A model generated the notes under the pieces. That model was not told where the DNA came from, did no database searches, and worked only from the letters and a program-made list of their open reading frames with translations. This document shows, piece after piece, positions 1 through 10,792 of a DNA stretch of 64,000 nucleotides. Every line of letters begins with the position of its first letter. Positions within the stretch are counted from its first letter, which is position 1. This DNA comes from Gracilariopsis chorda. Taxonomy: Eukaryota > Rhodophyta > Florideophyceae > Gracilariales > Gracilariaceae. Both the position numbers and the translations under genes were made by a program. The stretch lies in the NCBI GenBank assembly GCA_003194525.1, contig NBIV01000171.1, forward strand, positions 62,001-126,000, given 5' to 3'.

Positions 1-336
1 AGTTCCCAATGTGTTGTGTCCTGTGTCTACTTGAAGTCGTGAAGCATTGTACTCGTTACTCTGCATTTCATACGTAAAGAGACAACCATAGCCACAGAAT
101 TGCGTGATGATTTTTTCACTGCTTGGATTACGCAGATGGCTGATGCTCCAGTGCGAAAAGACAACTGGATACCCTTCGGTACTGTTGGTACCAACGGTAC
201 CGCCTTCTCTGACAGGCATGATAATTAGGGGACGCACCGCCATCAAGCCACTGTCGAAAGATCAGTTGCCCAATTACAACGGCGAACGTCAGATAGATTA
301 CTGTAATCATAAAGACAGCAATGCAAACCCCGAAAG

Positions 337-1146
337 TTATTGTTCAGTCATAGTGTGGGCGGTATCTGCGGTTGAAGGTTGTTGTTGTTGCTGCTGCTGC
401 TGTACATCGGTAGCGTAGGAAGACGGTTGAGATCGGTACGCAACAAGATGATCAGACACATGAGACTGATGATGGTGTCTAGCAATATGGGTGGCCAGAG
501 CGGCATGATGTGCGGCGTTATGCGGTACGATCGGGGTGACGGACGGACCGACCCTGAAGATATGATCTCTTTTCTGCACAACGGAGTGAATTTCGTGTTT
601 GTAATACTCCTTATCAGCAGCAGTAGCCTTTTCCTTTTCGAGCCTCTCCTTAAGCTTGTCGAGACTTTTGATCTTGTGGTGTGGGCACGGTTGCACGCCT
701 TGTTTTCTGCACTGCTTTTTGAGGGCGGTTTCGCAAACGCGCAGCTGTTTTGCGGCGGTGTTAATTGGCAGATGAACGCAGCGGGAGAGCTCCTGATAAG
801 TGAGCGTACGTCCACGCGACGACTCCTGCTGCTGCACGGGTTGGTGGTGCGGCTGGCGGTGGGGATTGTGGTGATGGTTGGGTTGAGAACGAGGGCTATG
901 TTGAGTTGCCGAGGATGCATTGGCGGGGGGCGCCGGGGTGGAGGCGGCGAGAGGGGGTTGGCCCTTAAAATGATATCGAATCTCATAGGGACTCCACCCG
1001 CTCCCCGCTTTTTCCACCTAGGGCAACAGAAGGGGGGGAGTGCCTGACAGGTACCTTTGTACCCAAGGGTATCTTACCAGAGGTAAATACCAACTGTACC
1101 AATATTGGATGTGCGGACATTTTGCGCAGGGCACAGGGTCCGTCAT
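337..1146 (-). CDS. RWP-RK domain protein with degenerate signature (two exons)
   Basis: Exons are 1146-1078 and 1017-337 on the minus strand, giving about 249 residues. RWP-RK proteins are DNA-binding transcription factors of plants and algae, linked to nitrogen response and gamete programmes. Residues about 95-148 match the domain: a helical part with TAAKQLRVCETALKKQCRK, then GVQPCPHHKIKSLD. Where the family has R-W-P-x-R-K this protein has P-C-P-H-H-K, so only the Pro and the final Lys of the signature remain. A basic coiled-coil-like stretch follows, then a His-rich region and a polyglutamine tract near the C-terminus. The second exon has no ATG and follows a TAG. A 60-bp intron with GTAAGA donor and a pyrimidine-rich tract before its TAG joins it in frame to a 23-residue first exon that starts with ATG and contains CAKC. 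Divergent neighbour: the carbonic anhydrase. Family call is confident; DNA-binding ability is uncertain. Confidence 0.78.
1018..1077 (-). other. spliceosomal intron of the RWP-RK gene
   Basis: On the minus strand the donor GTAAGATACC begins at 1077 and the acceptor, preceded by a run of C and T, ends in TAG at 1018. Removing 60 bp keeps phase 0 and supplies the ATG missing from the downstream exon. It is inferred from sequence only. Confidence 0.7.
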
Positions 1147-1525
1147 AGGGGAGAAGTTGCAGTGAGAAGTCATCCTTCTTCGTCACTGTCCCCCGCACTT
1201 GGCAGGCAGTGCCAAGCGCGACTCAGGAGTTTATTTTAGCTCATCCTCGGAGCAGCGCGAGCTGCACGAGGTCATGTCAGCGTAAGTAGTTGAGCTTTCG
1301 TCAGTAGTGCAACAACCAAAAGATAAAAAGTTACACCCTTGCAGAAGCCCCAGTCTTTGCCAGCAGTTTATTACTATCACTACTATCACTATCCTCATTC
1401 TTATTCAGCCACCAAGCATTCGCGCGAGAAAAAGCTGACAAAGCGGACAGATCAACACAATCCGTGGATGCAGAGCAGTCAGGACGACAGATCCTACCTG
1501 ATATGTCGGACTGCTACTGTACCAC

Positions 1526-1533
1526 TATATAAG
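1526..1533 (+). promoter_or_regulatory. TATA box of the carbonic anhydrase gene
   Basis: TATATAAG lies 109 bp upstream of the chosen ATG at 1642, which would give a 5' leader of roughly 80 nt. The 380 bp between it and the minus-strand RWP-RK start is the shared divergent promoter region. Confidence 0.6.
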
Positions 1534-1641
1534 AGCTGCGCGAAACTCGGCAAGCTTCTAGGTTTCCTCTCCAACCAGCCCTTCTAATCTAATTTGTCTA
1601 ACTTCAAATCCTTCAAATTTGTTCGTATCCCGAACTTCAGC

Positions 1642-2559
1642 ATGAAGTACATCGCCATCCTATCGCTCCTTTGCCTTTCCGCCCAACTAACGTTTGCCTC
1701 TGTTCTCTATCAGTCCGTTGTACGATCTAGAGAGTCCAGCGGATACACTTATGATCGAGCTGGTACCAACGGGCCAGTGCACTGGGGATCAATCTCCACG
1801 GACTATAGAAAGTGCTCATCCGGCCACCATCAAAGCCCGATCAATGTCGCCCTATCCAAAGCCAGGGCTTACCCGATGTCCAACAAACGCGCTCCTCGGG
1901 TCAGGCTACTGCCTGCTAAGTTCTCTTTTGAGAATGGTACAGAAAACTTTGCTCTCCATTGTGATGATTCAACCAGTTGTGGCTACACCACTTTCGCCGG
2001 AACTCGCTACCAATTTGTGAACCTGCACTTTCACTCTCCCAGTGAACACACAATTAATGGAAAGCACTTCCCTCTCGAGGCGCATATGGTCCATGAGTCT
2101 GCGGATGGCGCAAAACTCGTCGTGAGCACCTTGTTCCGGGACCCCGCTCAATCTGACGACCTTGATGGGATACTGCTAACCAGGGGAGCACGAAGAACTC
2201 CATCTTCAACTCAGTTCCATTCTATATTAAATCATATTGATTCCCGAGACACGCAATTTTCTGTTCATACCCCTGCCTTCATGGGAAGTGCTGGATACTG
2301 CACCTATACAGGTTCGCTGACAACCCCGCCGTGCACGGAGGACGTTACTTGGCTGATCGCGCTCCAGGAGCAACCCATTCACATTAGTGATGTGGAAGTC
2401 TATCAGAAGTATTCCGTAAGCACTCAGTTCCACAACAATCGCCCTGTTCACCCACTGAATTCGAGGGAAATTATATGCTACCATAGGCCTGGGTTGATTA
2501 CCAGGAGCGGAAGTTTTTACCATCACATTCAGCAGTTTCTGGATGGATTTACTTGGTAA
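1642..2559 (+). CDS. secreted alpha-class carbonic anhydrase
   Basis: A 305-residue zinc enzyme interconverting CO2 and bicarbonate, probably in the periplasm, wall or secretory route and serving carbon concentration or pH control. The start is the ATG at 1642 because it opens a clear signal peptide (residues 1-20, MKYIAILSLLCLSAQLTFAS); the frame upstream has no ATG. Seen motifs: VHWGS (46-50), C58-x5-QSPIN, zinc ligands His129 and His131 in LHFHSPSEH and His148 in EAHMVH, and SLTTPPCTE (225-233) with the substrate-site Thr. C58 and C231 match the disulfide usual in secreted family members; C107, C113 and C220 are extra. The place of the proton-shuttle His (NxGH in many members) reads NGT, which is also an N-glycosylation sequon. 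No intron is needed. AATAAA follows at 2708. Confidence 0.93.
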   Translation: MKYIAILSLLCLSAQLTFASVLYQSVVRSRESSGYTYDRAGTNGPVHWGSISTDYRKCSSGHHQSPINVALSKARAYPMSNKRAPRVRLLPAKFSFENGTENFALHCDDSTSCGYTTFAGTRYQFVNLHFHSPSEHTINGKHFPLEAHMVHESADGAKLVVSTLFRDPAQSDDLDGILLTRGARRTPSSTQFHSILNHIDSRDTQFSVHTPAFMGSAGYCTYTGSLTTPPCTEDVTWLIALQEQPIHISDVEVYQKYSVSTQFHNNRPVHPLNSREIICYHRPGLITRSGSFYHHIQQFLDGFTW

Positions 2560-2707
2560 TTTCACTGGCTCACAACTTTCGCGAGTGCTGAGAAGTCCTG
2601 TTGGATAGAGTCGATACGTTGCCAGCCTTAGAGTAATGGGTTAGAAATACACCGAAAATGTCGTGGTCACAGCCCGCAGAAAGGTGGAAATAACTCTATA
2701 TGTTTCA

Positions 2708-2713
2708 AAATAA
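2708..2713 (+). promoter_or_regulatory. probable polyadenylation signal of the carbonic anhydrase gene
   Basis: AATAAA lies 149 bp after the stop codon; a second AATAAA-like site occurs near 2977. Eukaryotic 3' ends are expected just downstream. Inferred from the consensus only. Confidence 0.4.
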
Positions 2714-3347
2714 ACTGTGCCGAGGAGTGCATACATGGAAGAAATGTTCATGGTTCTTCTTTCAGAGACGAGACAGGGTCTCATTCTATTCGTAAACATT
2801 CGCTAACTCTGATGGTTGGGGAGAGAAAAGACACATCGGTGGGCCAAAAGCGTCTGTCGACGCTGTCTGTTCATTTAAACTTGCAGTGACTGCTCCAAAT
2901 GTTATCTAAACTAGCTTTAGAAAGAGAGAGAGTCTATGTACTTGTAGTTGTAAAGTATACCCTTAAAGTATAAGGTAATAAAGAGTCACCATCATTTTGC
3001 TTACGTAAAGGTCTCTGAATTCAGCTGTTCTGCGGCCGAACGATTTCATCATTCTCTTCTATTGCATTCATCTACCAAGTGTACGTAGTTACACATGATT
3101 CGAATGACTGCCGTTCATTGTTAATTCTTGTTTGTTTCATTCGTTGATTTAGATATCACTATGGAACAAATTCTTTGCATCTACGAGAATATGGTTTCAC
3201 CATCAGCAGAACTGCTAAGCTGAAGCTTAAGCCTAAGCCTATTGCAAATAGGCCTATCTTGGTTCTGTGAACACTTTTTTAAACCCCCATTCTTTTTTGC
3301 TGTGCGAACAGTGTCAACACATCAAAAAGACGTCTTCAAAGTTTGCA

Positions 3348-3402
3348 TCAGCACGTCAACAGAATATATTTGAAGTTCAAACATGTTCTGTTGACGTGCT
3401 GA
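3348..3402. repeat. 55-bp near-perfect palindrome
   Basis: Arms 3348-3364 and 3386-3402 are perfect 17-bp reverse complements. The centre continues to pair, with one T-G wobble and one A-C mismatch, down to a single unpaired base (core TTTGAAGTTCAAA). No similar flanks or target duplication are visible. Confidence 0.8.
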
Positions 3403-4635
3403 CTCTGTTGAAATGTCATTATTCGTGTGTATTATATGCAATACTGATCTTTTCCAGTGCTGCTCTGCACCTCCGTTCATGCCTTGAAAATTCATCCGTG
3501 GAGGACAGCAAAACTGTTTAGCTTTTTTGGGCCGCAGATGAACCAGTACCGTCATATGTAAACCAGGCCCGTATATATGACTGACAGACTACCCCCTAAA
3601 TTACCGTGGGAAATGACTGACTGACTACATATCCCGAGGAAAAGTCAACTAGTCACATTGGACTACACGTGGACGGGTTGCACACGTTGCACACGTACAT
3701 CCATCGATGAAGCCCGCCGCCGTTGCCAATCTGGGTACGCTTGTCTGTTGTGAGCAAATTACGCTCAATGACCTCGGTCGTTGGAAGGGAAGCAGGCCCA
3801 GTCTTTACTGTCGAGTACTCTGGAAATGACCGAGCTTATACGCGTGTCGTGTACGTGTCCAAAGAGATCAAGGACAATAGAATGCCGCAAAGCGGGCTTT
3901 TGCATCCTGCGGCGGATGGATTTAGACGTTTGGTACGTACCGTAGCATGAGAGATTCGAAACAAGTAAGGATAACTATAATGTGACTTCATCGGACTGAC
4001 TACCGTCAAAAAGGGCATGACTACTGACTTCGAAGGCTTCTAAAAACGTAGTCACAAATACGCCCCTGATCTAAACCTTAGCGTAGCTTGCCCATGCATA
4101 GAAATTTTTGCAAAGCTTTACGATATAGGCCATGCACTAGAAAGGCTATTATAAAAGAACACTGTTTGTACCCGTACATCTGATACGTCTCCTGGAACCG
4201 CTTACCAGGGGCGCACTGAGAACATTTCATTTTGGTAGACGGCGACTGCTCACAAAACCACAACCGTTCATACAAAGTAAGAGTTCGCTTCTTTGGCTAC
4301 TCAAGTTTCAAGGAGTAGGAACGTAGTATTAGTATCATTGTAATGCACGTGCACATCGATGTACGGACTCATTAGTTGAGAGAGAGCGCTATATAATTAG
4401 AAATATAATAGAGAGGGCTATAATGAAAGGACGCGTAATTTAAGGCTTACCTTCATTGCAATAATATTGATATGACATACAAGGTATTATCTGATAAAGG
4501 GTTACCACTGGGACAGTTCTTCCATCTTGAGCAAGTAGATAGATCAAGGACAAGGCATATGAAATAACACTCCCAATGATTCGTTTTGGATCATATTTTG
4601 GAACAACCCGTAGCTCCGCCGTCGCTCTATATACA

Positions 4636-4657
4636 GGAGGGGGGGAGGGAGGGGGGG
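4636..4657 (+). repeat. G-run, possible quadruplex
   Basis: Three to four uninterrupted G tracts separated by single A residues occupy 22 bp. They could fold as a G-quadruplex, but no gene or repeat is tied to it. Confidence 0.4.
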
Positions 4658-5819
4658 TCTTGCAATAGCCACTTTGAGCATTGCCACTCTCAATATAGTG
4701 CTATCCTAAATCGCGTGGCACAACTATAAACAAGGGGGCAAGCTTGACTGTAACGCAAGAGACATAATGAAAGAGTTTTTCTGTGTGCCGTGTATCATCT
4801 GCGGAAGGCACGAGTTGCGCTTCTAAACGTGGACGTAACGAGCTGAGAGGCTGTAAGCGCCAATTGCTCATAACTGAAATGATGTAAAACGACTCTCAAT
4901 GTCCAGTTCTTAGTAGTGCGCACTTCGGTATAGTGCCAAGCCAGCGGATATGGCACGGGGTGGCGCTGTTCAGTACACGGTACCTTGTATCAGGAACAGT
5001 AGTGTCACGCGTACCAAATTGACGTTTATCCCCGTTGAGCAGATGAGAGGGTTAGCCTTCCAACCCTCTTTCAGGTAAGGAACACGAGACTACTACGTCT
5101 AGGAAGACGACCAGTCCAGGAATTGGAAACAAGGAATTCAAAAGCTTTTGAATCAAGGTCAATCAGGTACGGGATTACGCGTCTAAAGAGCGAACGAATG
5201 CGTCTTCAAACTGCCCATTGAAAAACTTACCGCAACTCGAGAGAAGCAGTTTTTGTGAAGAATTGTCACCTCTCTTAATGGAACAGCATTCCTTTTCGGT
5301 GCTGGGGACGCTTTGCTTCATTGTGGAAGTCAAGATTTGAGCTTTTAAGATCGTCAAACGTTTGGGTGTTTGGAGGACGCTTCACCGCAGCTCGGCATAG
5401 CCAAGGGGAGGGTAAACGTAAACCTTTTAACCTTCTCTGTAACGTTGTCGAATAAAAAGCCTTACAGTTCGCGATATACCTTCGTTGGGGCAGGGCCAGG
5501 ATAATCCTTTGTTCTTCATACCTCACATTTTGTAGCACACAACCTCAATTTGCCTTGATACATTAGGACCTGAATCGAATTCTTTACCCTTTGTATAATA
5601 CCGTGAAAGCATGCAGCGCTACGATAGGAATAAGGCTGTTCTCAGTTTCCTATCATGGCAGGCTTGGCACTAAGATACACAAAGCACTGTCAGCAGTGAA
5701 TATGTCACTTGTTTCTCAATCCATTCGTTTTTCAAGCAGGTGCATAGCCGCCTATGATTCAGATCATTTCCTTTGGTGTGAAGTCTTTCACTGTGTTTGT
5801 GAGAGGTAGAATTAGAGAG

Positions 5820-5854
5820 AGTTGCATTGTAATTCTCTCAATTACAATGCAACT
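5820..5854. repeat. 15-bp inverted repeat with 5-nt loop
   Basis: Arms 5820-5834 and 5840-5854 are perfect reverse complements (core GTTGCATTGTAATT) around the loop CTCTC. It could be a hairpin in RNA or a terminator-like site for a transcript I cannot identify. Confidence 0.7.
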
Positions 5855-6533
5855 GCGAATTGAGATTGCATTCGGTACTTTCCTTCAATTAGGCTTACAA
5901 ATAATTAGAAGATAGAGTCTATAAAGGGGCGACCAGCGGCGCAGGCTGTGCTTTCTGCCGGCCACACACTTCGTCTCAGTGTTTGGCGTTTGAGGGTCAG
6001 TGGCAGCAAACGCTTCACTTACTGTGCGTGTCCTCCAATCTTCACCACCTTGCGATCATAGCTCACCTGGCTGGCAAACACATTCATCACCATTTTTCGA
6101 AGACTAGCTTCACTGGACTCCGACATCCTTTCAGGAAGAAATGGGTCCAGCATCTATGAGCGTCATTGACACCGTTGCGAAAGTCAGCTGTCAGCACTGT
6201 GGGCTTTCTCAGCTGTGGCAGGTTATTGGTTGGCGGCGACCTTACAGACACGAATTGCAACTATGAGCCATCAATGCGATTTGGATTGCACATAGAATCT
6301 TTAACCATTCTGGAGAATCACGGAAGAGGTGTCGTTTTAACAGCTTGTCTGTTATTCCTACGCACCAAACACGGTTTTGGGAACGGGACACTTTTGCAAG
6401 AGCTGGCTCTGCGTCTAGAATATGTCCCCCTTTCGTAAAAAGCAGAAGTTCGACTACCTTCGGTACCAAGGGTACGACATCGAATCTTCCACGCCCGCTT
6501 GTATGCGGCCATGGTATTTAAGCTTCTGCCATA

Positions 6534-8299
6534 ATGCAGAAAGCAGTGCATCAGACCACTACATCCCCTGCTACTTCACGCTGGTTCATTTTACTTCTGT
6601 TTGTGCTGTATATCGTTGTCCTTCTTCCTCTTTCTCGAGATGTCCTTCGGTCTGCTTATCGGTTTACCATAGCCATCCAGTCTCAGCCATCTTCGCGATA
6701 TCCATCCATCTGGTATCCAGAGCTTGTCTGCCGTGGATCGTTCTCTAGCACTTCTTCTCCGCACTCTAACGCTTCGTTTCCGGAGGCTGTTCTTCGTGAC
6801 GCCTACCTTGACCGCCGGCCAGCGTCACTGCGCCAAGCATTCGGCAAGCATGGTCCACTGCCAAAGCAACGAGTTGTACTGGCGATTAGCGCTCATCTTT
6901 CAGTAAGGCTTGAAGAATCTGAAGCGACCGTCCGTCTTGCCAACGCTCCTAATGTCAGAGTGTCGATTGATGATGTACGTGAAATCGAATCCACCTCAAA
7001 GGAGAAGGCGTTCGAATACGCTCCAGGGCGTACCACGAAAAGAGGTCACGAAGTTGCTGAATGGCAGGTTATTATTACTCTACGTTCAACCTATTTCCGT
7101 CGAGACTTTGAGCAACATCTTAGAAATCTTGCTGGCGACCCTCTGGTACAGCTCAAGCTGCAACTCTCACTTTCTCATTTCGATGGAAATAATAGCACAT
7201 TCGAACCTCGCCTTTCGCTTGGTTGCATTTTTGGCTGGGATGTTCCGGAGATTATTCAACGTCATGCGCCTGCAGATATCGATCGCCTTCAGCAGCCCTC
7301 GTCTGCAGTGCTTTTGTGTGCCAACTCGTTATCTGGAAACAAGAAATTGCAGAATAGGTCTCATGCAGAGGTGGCGCACTGGGCTGCTCGTGCGTTGCGG
7401 GGTCCAGTTCGATTTGATATCGTTGTTCTTCCGGTTATCGTTGACATCTCGGCGGCAGAGTGCAGCCCTAACGATCTGCACTGTTTTGAGGACACCTCAC
7501 GTACGAACTCAGTTCTGTTCAACAGCCTCGCCAAAAATGTTGCGCAAGAACTTCAGCGTATTGGCGTAGCAGAAGAAGTGTTTGAAAGAGTTGTGCTTAT
7601 TCCATTTTGTAGGCTTGGTGCTCATGTACTTGGGTTTGAGCACAACAACCCGTGTAGCGGTTCCCAACGGTATGGACAAATTCAAGTAACTTTCATGCCA
7701 TATTCCGTGCTTGCAAAGTATTTCAAGGTACGTCGTTCTGCTTTAGTGCCGTATTCGGATTTGAGATGCAAGATAAGAAGCTGGGTGCTGACATTCTTTC
7801 CTGACACAACAAATCTTAATTCTTCCAGTGGGCATCCATGTACGACTTAGACGAATACATTGCCCCGCATCATGAAAAGGGGGTCGCCTCTCCTCTCAAC
7901 ACGAATGCCAGTGACCTTTTCGACCACATCTTGCACGAGAACTACCACATCAAGAGCCCAGCATTTGTCATTCCATGGCTCAACTTTCGGATAAGAAGGC
8001 AGGATCTGGTCAACATAACGCACGAACTGATGCATGGCGTAACTCCGGTTTTAGTGTCCCCAAGCAATGGAGATACTAACTGCTACAGGCTACCTCGTCA
8101 CCGTATCGGCAAAGCTGTTGTTCGCTATGATGTAGGGCTGGGATTCAGCATTCACCAACCTATCGTTCAGATTCCCGGAATGGGTTTGCAACACAACAGA
8201 AAGGAGACAAGAGTTGATTCCATGGATATTCGCGTTTGGCACGCAAGGCTTTATAAAAACCGCTTCAGCAACTGTTCCTTTGTTGCAACAACACTCTGA
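6534..8299 (+). CDS. GT92-like glycosyltransferase, type II membrane protein (two exons)
   Basis: Exons 6534-7727 and 7829-8299 give 554 residues. A short cytosolic tail is followed by one membrane helix (residues about 17-33, WFILLLFVLYIVVLLPL), the layout of a Golgi type II enzyme. Across the splice junction the protein reads YFK-WASMYDLDEYIAPHH, with a DxD metal and nucleotide-sugar site at D404/D406, as in GT92 (formerly DUF23) enzymes. C-terminal GKAVVRYD and SIHQP (about 492-508) resemble the GT92 motif in which a conserved His follows a bound region. The luminal half before the DxD is not otherwise recognisable. The acceptor could be a cell-wall galactan or N-glycan, but nothing in the sequence decides. 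Start: first ATG directly before the anchor. A TATTTAAG at 6515 is too close to be its TATA box. Family call is moderately sure. Confidence 0.72.
7728..7828 (+). other. spliceosomal intron of the glycosyltransferase gene
   Basis: GTACGT donor and TTCTTCCAG acceptor, 101 bp, phase 0. Splicing joins the two frames so that the DxD motif gains its usual upstream Trp. Confidence 0.8.
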
Positions 8300-10365
8300 G
8301 AATCGAAACGTCGTCAATAGTGGTCCGAGAGGAAGTAAAGGGTTAACATGGTGATCAGTTTCGATTGTGCTTGTAGCTGGCTATCAAGCTCCTAGTCTAA
8401 GCTTCATAGATTAACAACTGGGCAGGTGTTCAGCTATTGCCACCGGTTGAAGACAGCTTCATTCTCGAAAGAGACTCGTCATTTTGTCACAGAGAATGGG
8501 GACTTTCGGCCAAGCACAGTGGGCTTCCCTGAACCCTTGCACTGTAGGAGCTGACTACAAGTATCGCTGGACAAGTTCGCATCAGTGTCTGGCCGGACGC
8601 TTTTGTAGCCCAGTCGTTTCACATTCACAACCAAAAATAGTAAACGGATATGTACAGGGAGCAGCGGGAAAGTAATATATTATGCCTTTCTTATCATACT
8701 TCTTGTCAAAAACCAGACGTTCTTACACATTTAATTGTAAATTATTCCAAGTTTCGGTTTTTTTTGCAGTTGTAACGTTTCTTCAAAATAAAACATATTT
8801 GGGCTTCATCTTTTTCAAAATATGAATGTAATGTATTACAACACATATATAACAACAACAAGATGAGCAAGAAAACGAGTATGATTTCGGCTTTGACGTT
8901 TGTAAGAGTTTTGGTTGGTAATCCTGTGGGAGTGGTACATTAAATCATATGGCAGTTAAACACTGATAATAGCATATAGAAACTGACCAAAGTTCTTAAG
9001 ATACGCAATATCAAAAACTACTTAAAAACATATAACCAAACAAGTTTTCTTAAAATCTAAGGAAAATTAGAACCAAACAAATTTATAATGGTCACCACAG
9101 AGAATACAAATTAAACAGTGTATTCTATGAGACCTGTCATCTGCATTTCAGAACAAAAACCTGCAATTATTTAGTAATCTTGTATCATAAGAAATTCGTT
9201 AGAGCTAAAAGTATTAAGAATCGTAGTAGTAATGCGAACATTTTTATTGACAGAACATTCATTTCACCAAACGTTTTGAAGATATATAGAGCAAGGGATC
9301 GTTCCAAGCATCAGTTATTATTGTGTTTGTTTTCAAAATGTTTGATGTCTATGTAACCTGGATAATCCCAAGCATGACAATTTACAATTAAATGTCTAGT
9401 ACTACATCAAATAATGGCTCTCCATTTTCGAGAAGAAGTTCTGTCAAAACAATGACAGCGTGAAAACAGCTTGAATGAAAAGAACGCTGATGTCGAAAAA
9501 CATGGCTTAAAACATAAAATTGTTTTATCCGTTTGTTGACTGTCTCATGACGTGCTCTTACAGATGAGATGTATTCCAGAGAAAAATTCGTAGGAGATGT
9601 AGGAGTTATGCATTTTGGACTTTTGTAAGCCTTATCGGTAATGACTCTCTCGTTCTAGTTCAATCGATTCTTTAGTTCCAAATTAAATATTTTTAAATCG
9701 GGATACGTCCCACATGGGAATGGTCAGTAAGTCCAAACAATTCGTGGACAACAAAACTCTTAATTTGTATCTTAGCCCAGGCCCATGAAATTTATGAGAA
9801 TACCATTCTGAAGAAAACCGATGCGGTTCTTGTATACGAAAATCCGTGCCATCGATTGAAGAAAACACTGAGCAGTTCTCAGCCGACATACTTGCAATTA
9901 ATCGCTTACTCCATTGAATCTTTAGAACTATTAGTTAGTGTTAAACAGAAAATTGTTAAAGAATAAAACCTACCAACATAACATTAGAAATTAAGAAAGT
10001 AATCTTCTTTGTCCATTTTCGAATTGTTTTCTCATCTGCCCCACATATTGATCTCATTGTGTGCTCCGAAACGTAAAGTTTTAGAAACATTAGTGTTCAC
10101 AATAGATGCTTCGGAGTCCCACCCTTAGGAAGGTCTTTTCATATTTTATGCCAAATAATTTCACAGATAGTTGGAGGTACCCCAAACATTGAACGGAATC
10201 TTCGTTTTTGGACAACAACGGTTAACCCAGGAGAACTTTGTAGGTAGTGGTTCCCGATTCTTAAAAACTTCTCAGCTCCAACGCTTGACACACACATGTT
10301 TTTTCGTGCGTAGGCGTTGTCGGGAAAACGTAGCATGGCACACAATCCTCCCTTTTACAGACAAA
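8300..10365. other. AT-rich intergenic stretch
   Basis: Only short open frames with no recognisable similarity. No RNA gene or transposon end is visible. It ends at the target duplication of the Copia element. Confidence 0.6.
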
Positions 10366-10370
10366 ACTTC
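10366..10370. repeat. target-site duplication, left copy
   Basis: ACTTC directly abuts the LTR at 10371 and is repeated at 16337-16341 directly after the other LTR. Five bp is the usual Copia duplication length. Confidence 0.9.
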
Positions 10371-10526
10371 TGTAGCTGTGTCTAGCTTTGTGTCTTCTCC
10401 ACTGTCTCCCTCCTCCCATCATGCTGGTGAAGGCAGATCAGCGAGGTCATTTATTTGGTGCCTCCAGTCGGGACGAGTGGACTGTAAACCACGTCCCAAC
10501 TGGTGGCCAGCGTGTCTCCATTCACA
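10371..10526 (-). repeat. 3' LTR of the lineage-1 Copia
   Basis: 156 bp. It matches 16181-16336 except for a T/C difference near its position 27. Sense orientation begins TGTGAATGG and ends GCTACA and contains AATAAA, a plausible polyadenylation signal. A short GA-rich tract lies just upstream in sense orientation (10527-10536). Confidence 0.93.
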
Positions 10527-10792
10527 CCGTCCCTCGCAAGCAAGTCATTCGGCGCAGATTGCGACTAATCTACTCTATTATTATGAAGCATAGTAACCAC
10601 CATTAAAAACCTGTACCACAGCAAAACCTTATAGGAAAAATCCGCAGTCTAGGAAAAGGTATGATACTCTTACTACATCCAATACTAATCACCATGAAAT
10701 ATAAGAATCTACTTTCAAAACAAAACTTGGAAGTATAGAAGCAAGGTTAGTTAGAAATCAACATATTCAGATAATACTTACAAGTAGCAATA

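Larger units (their letters stand above)
2714..6533. other. intergenic stretch without a convincing gene
   Basis: All frames are short (under about 110 codons) and none resembles a family I know. It holds the palindrome at 3348-3402, a G-run at 4636-4657, a 15-bp inverted repeat at 5820-5854 and a TATA-like TATAAAG at 5920-5926 with no recognisable gene behind it. Its 3' part may include the unseen promoter of the glycosyltransferase gene. Confidence 0.6.

Noticed and set aside
104-1047. Plus-strand frames opposite the RWP-RK gene (104-418, 379-1047)
   Set aside because: They mirror the polyglutamine and His-rich coding strand; composition explains them.
4636-4657. G-run as a telomere or regulatory quadruplex
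   Set aside because: No telomere-type repeat unit and no adjacent gene; listed only as a weak repeat.
3267-5809. Several frames of 60-90 codons
   Set aside because: No family resemblance, no promoter or splice context; expected by chance.
6018-6126. Minus-strand frame starting MSESSEASLRKMVMNVFASQ with donor-like GTGAGC and GTAAGT sites, possibly a first exon
   Set aside because: Only 35 codons and no convincing downstream exon; kept out of the gene list.
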